From Acanthacorydalis orientalis (lineage: Eukaryota > Arthropoda > Insecta > Megaloptera > Corydalidae): a stretch of 64,000 nt of DNA. The DNA lies in NCBI GenBank assembly GCA_034766995.1, contig CM068317.1, positions 23,883,501-23,947,500 of the forward strand. Direction: 5' to 3'. A program made the position numbers and the translations under genes. Below the pieces are notes generated by a model. That model did no database searches. It was given only the letters and a program-made list of their open reading frames with translations, and was not told the origin of the DNA. Within the stretch, counting starts at the first letter, position 1. Every line of letters begins with the position of its first letter. Below are positions 56,968-64,000 of the stretch, one piece after another.

Positions 56968-57847
56968 CACAAGGATCGTTTGATAAGTTTGGTAAATTTC
57001 TATGATATGGCGCCACCATTTATTTGGTAACGTCATGGCTACCAAGTGTTAGTTTTCAAATTGGCATAGGCGAAATTTCAACCAGAAGCGACGCGTTGTT
57101 CACGTTCTACAGATGTTTGAAACGAGCATTGTAGCAGTTGTCGCAAAAATGGAAAGAAACGAGTAGGTCTTTTTCCGTCGATTCGTCACCGTGTATGAAA
57201 CATAGATCCATCATTACACTCCTGAATGCAAGCAGCAGTCAAAGCAGTGGACAATGATTGGTGAAAATGCGCCGAACAAGACAAACATCGTCTTGTCGGC
57301 CGGGAAGATCATAACCACTGCTTTTTTGGGATTCCCAAGGTATCCAATAACGATCTACATAACTAATCGAAAAACGATAACAGGAGCCTATTATGCAACT
57401 ATATTGGACCATTTGAAAGAAGAATTGAAACAAAAACTGTCAAGAATGGGTGTTGATTGCGCACAAATAGTGCTCTTTCACTAGCACAACGTGCCGTCCC
57501 ATAAATCGACCGTCGTAATGGCAAAATTGCACGAATGAGTTGATTCCTTTAATTCCTTCGAATTTGATGATGAAATGATTCCTTTAAATTGATTCCTCAT
57601 CCACCTTATTCTCCGGATTTGGCCCCGTGAGACTTCATCGTCCTTCCAAACTTGAAAATTTGACTCAATGAGAAGAAACTCTCGTCGAATGAGCATATCA
57701 TCGCCGCTGTGAATGTGTATTTTGCAGATTCGTTGGACCAAGTGTATAACTCTCAATGAAGACTATGTAGAGGAACAAAGTCGTTTTTTTCCAAAAAACA
57801 GTGTTTCACTTGCTTTTTTGTACCATACTTATCAGACGACCCTGGTG
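56968..57847 (+). mobile_element. Mariner (GGGTCGTTTGATAA family), copy 3
   Basis: Starts CACAAGGATCGTTTGATAAG, ends ACTTATCAGACGACCCTGGTG, TA on both sides. Carries the SKQQSKQWTMIGENAP, ITGAYYATILDHLKEELKQK and VLFHxHN regions in the + direction, with frameshifts and stops. The N-terminal part is deleted as in copy 1. Confidence 0.85.
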
Positions 57848-58086
57848 TATGTATGTATGTATATAATTACCACATTCGCATTGTGGCATTTTTCTTAAAA
57901 AGAACATGTAAAAATACAACAAATTCACAATTTATATTTCTCTTCAACGGTGGAAAAAATTGATTTAAAATCTGACTTATAGCTCTAGAATGAAAGAAAG
58001 AATAATAATTACAGTTTTATGAACTTATAACACTATTTTTAAAACTACTTGTACATCCTTAAACTATAGAACTATACTTAAAAATC

Positions 58087-58125
<39 letters not shown>

Positions 58126-58819
58126 CAATCTATATTTATTACATTGATGAATAAAGCATTATCGCAAGGATATTTCCTAGTTTTTTTTTTTTTTTTTTTT
58201 TTTGATAGGATATGTGAATATTAACTTTGCTCTTCTGTATTATTAAAATAAAAAGAATTTATTTTTCTAAATATAATTTTTATTGTAAGCTTATATATGA
58301 AAATAGAAATAGTGAATATAGCAAAAATGCGCAATTTGTAGCTAATCGATCTTAATTCAGTAAGCCAAAGCAAATATATTTTCTTTTTATTTTATTATTT
58401 ATTAAAGTATTATACGATATTAATGCAGAGAAAATTGCCGCACACCGAAATGGTGTCTGTACTCACCGAGGAGGAAACTTATGTGCTTTATTTTCATCTT
58501 AAAGAAGAGAATCAGTCACTGGAATATTATAATGGCGCCAATTTTCATTTACTGACAGAATAAAAAAAAACCTTAATTATCATTGGATAAAAATGTACTA
58601 ATAATGGTGATGATTTTTTTGAAAAACTTCTGCGCTATTTGAAAAGTTATATTTTAAGATTTCTTTCTTTCTTTCTTTTTTTATCATTCCGATATTTTAA
58701 ACCCTTCAAGTGTTAAGAGTTATTGTACAAAATTTTCATCTATCCCTCGAATAATACTTATTTTAGACTTAAAAGTATAAAGTAAAATAATTGACTCAAT
58801 TTTTAGTTTCAAATGTTCA
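57848..58819. other. AT-rich sequence, no gene seen
   Basis: (TA)n at 58091-58120 and a T19-type homopolymer at 58183-58203. 58430-58560 is less AT-rich and unassigned. Confidence 0.35.
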
Positions 58820-58875
58820 GTGCCGTGTTATAGTTTCATGGGACTCGGGTAAATTTGAATTAGGGGGCCCCATGT
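58820..58875 (+). mobile_element. Possible hAT terminal fragment
   Basis: CAGTGCCGTGTTATAGTTTC followed by GGACTCGGGTAAATTTGAAT and GGGGGCCCC resembles the left ends of hAT elements of the CAGTGCCGG type. No partner end was found. Confidence 0.35.
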
Positions 58876-59089
58876 ACAGTGTTTTACTAGAGTAATGAGT
58901 TTATAAAAAAACGAGATTGCCAGGCAATTGCTCTTTTTGCTCATAAGATAACGCGCCATTGCAATTGTTAAAACAAAGTTCCACACATCCTGTTTTTGCT
59001 ATTTATTATGAAATTCGGTCTATCGTTTTAAGTGCATTCTTTTAAATTGCTTTTTTTGGTACTATTGTTTTCATATAATAAATTCTTCT

Positions 59090-59142
<53 letters not shown>

Positions 59143-59459
59143 ACTTTTTATACATTTCTTGTATGTACTTTCTAGTAACTACATATGAAGAGGAACTTGA
59201 ATTAAATATCATCTAATCAGGGCTACGAAATGATAAGAGTTTGAAAAACTTTAAATGAACTAATCTTTTTTCTGTTGAATACTCTGTTGGTAAATTTCCC
59301 CACTGAATTAATTCTAAAATATTTGAATTCAATTCAAATCTTTTTTCGTACGCATTTATGTAGAATCCGAAAAAAAAACAAGCTGTCGAGCATAAATGTC
59401 ACGTATGAAGAGAATTTAATAAGATGATTTCTTATTTTTTAAAAAAAAAATCATAATGA
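58876..59459. other. AT-rich sequence with (TA)n array
   Basis: TA arrays at 59092-59142; no gene seen. Confidence 0.35.
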
Positions 59460-59892
59460 TATGAGAATCAGTAAACGTACTTATGCTTCATTAAGCGTCA
59501 TTCCGTCACAGTTCACACATATTTCACGCCGGTCACTTTATGATCGACCTGTCGTATATGTCTGTCAATCTTGCGTTTCGACATGCCTCGTCATCATCTC
59601 CGTCGCCCTCCGCCAGTCGTGTACGTATTCGAAAACATATGTTTTCGATCTGTCACAAAAATGGAAGACGTCTCTGCTCGACCAGCGCAGACAGGCCGGT
59701 TAATAAGTTCGATCGGAGAATGAGAGATCTATAAATTAGGTTTACTAATTGGCTACAAAAATATGTCGACGAGATTGTCATATGGGAGACGTTCAAATAG
59801 CGCATTTGTATTCCGCGAGTGATTCCACTGTGCAGTTCCGATGCACTCAGACCAGCGGCCGTTCTCAGCGTTTTCCACCCTTACAAACATAC

Positions 59893-59895
<3 letters not shown>
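59460..59895. promoter_or_regulatory. GC-richer transposon-free segment with 20-bp palindrome
   Basis: 59460-59880 has balanced composition (CGTCATCATCTCCGTCGCCC, GCACTCAGACCAGCGGCCG) and contains the perfect palindrome TCGAAAACATATGTTTTCGA at 59629-59648. No motif-bearing frame. Regulatory role is inference. Confidence 0.25.

Positions 59896-59926
<31 letters not shown>
59896..59926. repeat. (TA)n microsatellite
   Basis: Pure TA array. Confidence 0.9.
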
Positions 59927-59929
<3 letters not shown>

Positions 59930-60422
59930 CAATAGCAAAACGTCTTTACATATTTGAGAAATGATTGGAAAAAAACTCTTATTGCCGTGCTATTATATGA
60001 ATAACTTCAGATCGACCGGCACTGAAAATAAATCACAAACGTATGGCGTATGGCATTCTTACAGAATTATCTGATCGAGAAATGTATGTTTTTGTTTTCG
60101 TTCGATTGGCTTTGTTAGTAAATTGGTGTAGATTTTTTTAAACATCCATTTATATTCTAAATAGAATTGTCGTTTTATAAAATAAAAGTCTTCTGAAAAT
60201 TAGTTTTAACAGAACAATCTTTTTTTTACTAAAGTATATAAACGTTTTGATTTTAATCTTACATCTAAACGTGGAAGTGTATTTAAAATATTATTCATAG
60301 ACAGACTATGAAAACATTTAAATTAACTTATCTCGTTCTATATCTTAGATTTTTAACTATTAAAGCTGTTGGTCGTTTTCATTACAGTGGTTCTGTTGGT
60401 ACATTGTTGAAAAGAAAATTGT
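59927..60422. other. AT-rich sequence, no gene seen
   Basis: Nothing recognised. Confidence 0.3.
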
Positions 60423-60426
60423 TTGA

Positions 60427-61690
60427 CACTAGATTTACGGGCATTTATTATATACCTATTTTTACTGAAATCCGTCATTTTGACGGATACATTAAAATAT
60501 AGTGTTTTGGTAATAAAAATTAATTTTATATCACTACCTTTTTATAAACGGAGATTAACAATACATTTTTTACATATAAATTCTATTTTGAAAGTACATT
60601 TTCCGTACATAAACTTTTTGCACTCACGGAAAATATTTTTTTTACAAAATCCGATTTGGCAGGACTTCAGATTTTTATTTTGGAATTTCCTATATCCGAC
60701 GACTGTTTGGAAGTAGTCTTACGATCATCTCTGTAATCCCTCTCTAATTCATCTCTGTAGTCTCTCGCTAATTCTTCAGACAATTGAAAAATAAAAATTT
60801 TTCTCGATATATCTAGTCCAATAGTCTCCTTTTACAATATCCACACATTGATAGCTGCTAATTCTAAGATGTTATAAAATACTACGGCCATCTACGGGAC
60901 CCTGCTTTGACGCGACATTTTCGTGCCATTTGATCTACCATATCCACTCCAAAATTGGTCTTGTAGAATGTAATTGTTTCCGGGACACGTTTATTATCGT
61001 TCCCTATTTTTACAAATTTATATCATGAACTGAGTAATAGTACCTTTTTCTTTGACTTGCTTTTGTAAATTGTTAGAATATCATTTTCTGATTTATACAG
61101 TCGTGTGGAAACCCGGATTATCTTTCTTAGATTTCGCAGTTTTTGGTATTACTTTTTCAATTTGCACTTGTAGTCCCAATTAGAGTAGTTTTTTTTGCAA
61201 GTAACTTTTTCGCAAGTAAATTCCAATTCTATGTAAAAATAGAATTCCAATTCTAAATAACTAGAAGGACAAAGAAAAGTCTGTGAGCTCAATTCTACCC
61301 ATTCAACCGAAAATTGTATGGAATATACGCTATTTCACTTCTCGAGGGAAGAAATGCGGCATTCACTTTCATATTTTCATTTTCTTTGACCTTTACAGTA
61401 TCCGATCACTTCGTGGTTTTAGTTATAATTTGATGTATAGAGACTCTTAAGACTCTTAACACAAAATTTGTTAACCCGTCAATTTGACGGGTGTTCGGAT
61501 AAATAGGTGTACTATATACAGTTACACGAAAGTAGAAAGCTGGTGGATAAATTGAATTGAGATATATATATTCATATCATTATACCAATAAAAGTCAATA
61601 TAATGTTTCAAAAAATAACATTTATGATTTCTTTATTTTTAAGCATGAAATCTGAAATCCGTCAAATTGACTGGTTCCGTAAATCTAGTG
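60427..61690 (-). mobile_element. piggyBac-like element, internally deleted, second copy of the 26-kb family
   Basis: CACTAGATTTACGGGCATTT ... TTCCGTAAATCTAGTG, flanked by TTGA (decayed TTAA) and TTAA (61691-61694). Subterminal CCGTCATTTTGACGG and CCGTCAAATTGAC match the element at 26181-28011. Minus strand about 61020-60570 retains pieces of the transposase C-terminal half (TNFGVDMVDQMARK, SRRWP) and the Cys-rich tail. The N-terminal and DEQLF regions are deleted. Confidence 0.85.
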
Positions 61691-61694
61691 TTAA

Positions 61695-62079
61695 GTATAT
61701 GTTTTTATGTGTTTTAAGTTGGATTTCCACAAGATGTGAAAAACTACTACAAGACATTTAGTCGTTCATTTTAGACAAAACTGCGCAGTTTGTTCTAAAA
61801 ATTAGAAACATTTTATACTTAATATACTTATTTATACTGATTTTTTATTGTAATTAATGTGGAAAATTCAGTTTCGTGTAAATTATGAAATTAGTACGGT
61901 ATAAAAATTGTTAGTGCAATTTTGGTAACTGTATTTATTTCGACTTTATTCAGAATTTTAATGTAAATGGTCCTTCTGAGTAAAGATAAAACAAATCTTT
62001 TTATTTAAGAAGTAAATATTTTCGACTTAGATAAAAATAAATTTCGGATCCAGTTGCACACACAGTTTTCAAGACAGTA
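61695..62079. other. AT-rich spacer
   Basis: Nothing recognised. Confidence 0.3.
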
Positions 62080-62087
62080 ATCTAACG

Positions 62088-62388
62088 CAGTATTTCTCAA
62101 CTTTTCTTGATCTGTGGACCCGTTTTGAGTTTAATATTTTTCTGTCAAAAAAAGTTCTTTAAAATTATCAGACAGAAAACATATATCACATTTAACATCA
62201 TCTATCTCTTCTCCAATATATATTCTGTCTGGTGACAAATAGTTTTCATACTATTTAAATATTTTATTCTAACTTTCGCACTTCTATCGTTTACTGTGGC
62301 TCCCCAAAAGCTAATTTGTGGCCTGTGGCTCTCTTGAAATATTCTGTAATCCAAAGGGGGACATATAGATCCCGGTTAAGGAACGTTG
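62088..62388. mobile_element. hAT MITE (CAGTGGTTCTCAAC type) with 8-bp target duplication
   Basis: Left CAGTATTTCTCAACTTTTCT, with GATCTGTGGACCCGTTTTGA just after; right GATCCCGGTTAAGGAACGTTG. Flanks ATCTAACG (62080-62087) and ATCAAACG (62389-62396) match at 7 of 8 bases, the hAT target-site size. No transposase. Confidence 0.78.
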
Positions 62389-62541
62389 ATCAAACGATTC
62401 TTGTTTCATAGAATAAAATGAGATTAAAGAAGTTCAGATAAGTTAGTTAGGAATAACATTATTTTTTTAAAAAAAATATTTTATGCAGAAATAATTCAAA
62501 ATGTTGTTTTTTAATAAAACGCTCAACTCTGTTTCGCAATA

Positions 62542-62548
<7 letters not shown>

Positions 62549-62581
<33 letters not shown>
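62549..62581. repeat. (TA)n microsatellite
   Basis: Pure TA array next to a second hAT end. Confidence 0.9.
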
Positions 62582-62584
<3 letters not shown>

Positions 62585-62589
62585 TTATA

Positions 62590-62622
62590 ACCAACTCATG
62601 GACCACAGATTGAGAAATATTG
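62590..62622 (-). mobile_element. Solo hAT end of the same MITE family
   Basis: ATGGACCACAGATTGAGAAATATTG is the inverse of the CAGTATTTCTCAA...TCTGTGG left end at 62088. The partner end is not visible. Confidence 0.5.
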
Positions 62623-62769
62623 AAATATATTTATAACTTGTTATGAATATTTCATATCTAAAAAACATTAGTAATTAATTTTATACGACTTAAAAATATA
62701 TTTCAGTTAACTTATATAAATTTAATGTGTGTATGGTATTTTTTAAACATTTTTATATCTACATACACA

Positions 62770-62770
62770 C

Positions 62771-62813
<43 letters not shown>

Positions 62814-62830
62814 ATATATATATATATATA

Positions 62831-62871
<41 letters not shown>

Positions 62872-62887
62872 ATATATATATATATAT
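62770..62887. repeat. (TA)n array with AAACATA interruptions
   Basis: Three TA runs separated by AAACATA and TATGTATG. Confidence 0.95.
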
Positions 62888-62889
62888 AA

Positions 62890-64000
62890 TTGAGAAAAAA
62901 AAATGAAAACCTTTCCATGTAAACCAATGATTAAACTATTTATCATCCAAGACCCTTTATTATGAACCGCTGACACACGTTCCATATTTTAATAGACACA
63001 CAGTCGGCGCTATACATAAAAAAAATAATAGAAATAATGATAATAACAATAATAATACATGCAGCGGCAGCTCGTACGCATAAATTAGCATACTTTATCT
63101 ACGTGCGGTCATTTCAATTTCATAGAATTTGAATAATATTATTAATTTTCTTATTAAATACGCGCACGGTCGCGTTTAATTAACGTCTGTGAAACGAAAG
63201 TTAACCACGGAATGAATAGACGAGGCAATGTGTGCACCTGTCGTACCGAATTCGATTAGTCATATTTATGTATCGATTAATCGAATTCGGAACGGAAGTC
63301 GTTGAGAACAAACAAAAAAATGTTTTTATCTGTAAAATACTTTTACTTTGGAATCTAAATTAACATCTAACGGATCTTTTGAGTCTAAATTAAATTGTTT
63401 TTAAAGTTGTAGGTCAATTTTAGTTATAATTAAGTCTTATTTTATTATAAAGTTTTTTTTTTATAAAATTCAGGTTGAGAGAAAGGAATGTTCGTTTTTA
63501 ATCAGTTTTAATTCCATACGTTATCCTTTCTAGTAGAACTTAAATGTGACTGAGTGCAAGGCATAAACTCATAGTACAACATAATATCATACGACAGCCA
63601 GGGTTTTGCGGCATCACTTGAGAAGATTTACGTGCAGAAAACTGTTGAAAGAAGTTTGTTTTTTAAAACTTGTTCGTTTTTCAAAATGGAAATTAAATTA
63701 GAAATTTCATAAAGGAACTTTGTTTAATATGATTTAAAATACACTTTTCGTTGATATTTATGAGAGTTGTTCTGTGAATAAAAAAATACAACTTTATAAA
63801 TTCTCGGATACATGTTTTAATATTTTTTCGCTACTAGATAAAGGTGCTCAAGTCAAGATATTTTTATTCTGGCTTATCCAAACAATAAACAGATTTTTGT
63901 TTTCTTTCAAACTGTGCAAAGATTTTGAGACGTCACAATTTATTTTTGGCACTGTAGTTAAGTTTACTTTCACAAATATACTTCAGTCACCTCACAAACA
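62890..64000. other. Unique sequence at window end, no gene seen
   Basis: 63060-63300 is GC-richer and holds a 13-bp perfect hairpin (CCGAATTCGATTA at 63246-63258, TAATCGAATTCGG at 63278-63290) with homeodomain-type ATTA words. The rest is AT-rich and unassigned. Confidence 0.3.

Noticed and set aside
1..64000. CRISPR array, bacterial operons or phage genes
   Set aside because: No regularly spaced repeats with unique spacers and no ribosome-binding-site or operon structure; spliced genes and animal transposons identify eukaryotic nuclear DNA.

Overview
The window is AT-rich animal nuclear DNA. It has short spliced introns, one confident multi-exon gene and a fragment of another. The rest is dominated by DNA transposons of the Tc1/mariner, piggyBac and hAT types, RTE-type LINE remnants, SINE-like elements and several dozen (TA)n arrays. 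The protein gene types and the mariner/piggyBac/RTE mix suggest an insect, probably hymenopteran-like. That placement is inference; no diagnostic marker gene is present.

Layout. 1-337 is the last coding exon of an inositol polyphosphate multikinase (IPMK/Ipk2) gene on the + strand. 4533-7375 on the minus strand is a complete four-exon gene for an 841-residue ubiquitin-like plus AN1 zinc-finger protein (ZFAND4/ANUBL1 type). The two genes converge tail to tail across an AT-rich gap. From about 9.5 kb to the end I find no convincing host protein gene, only repeats separated by unique stretches. Some of the unique stretches (28.15-28.53, 30.6-31.3, 45.4-46.6, 52.4-53.3, 59.46-59.88 and 63.0-63.3 kb) are GC- and CpG-richer and free of recognisable transposons. 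They are candidate regulatory or non-coding exon sequence.

Mobile elements. At least seven Tc1/mariner-type lineages are visible. They are a TTAGGTTGGTAGAAAAATA-ended family with about nine deletion derivatives, a CGTTTGATAA-ended family with three copies, a nearly intact CGAGGGTGGTCCC-ended mariner (46662-47954) with only two nonsense codons, an Hsmar1-like fragment, a maT-like element, a DNAxPHTAA-type fragment and a Tc1-like fragment. There are three transposase-bearing piggyBac-like relics plus a TTAA-flanked MITE, and several hAT pieces, some with clear target duplications. An RTE LINE is present as two 5'-truncated copies (12388-12978 and 54431-55658).

Most interesting. At 23890-24180 a 5S rRNA-like head is joined to a tail that matches the 3' end of the local RTE LINE, including its microsatellite end. 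This is the architecture of a 5S-derived SINE mobilised by that LINE. Also notable are an abundant palindromic (foldback) repeat family with about ten copies, a second foldback family with three copies, inverted copies of a GC-cored repeat 1.5 kb apart, mariner-plus-flank blocks duplicated at distant sites, and a perfect 29-bp foldback inside the RTE reverse transcriptase.
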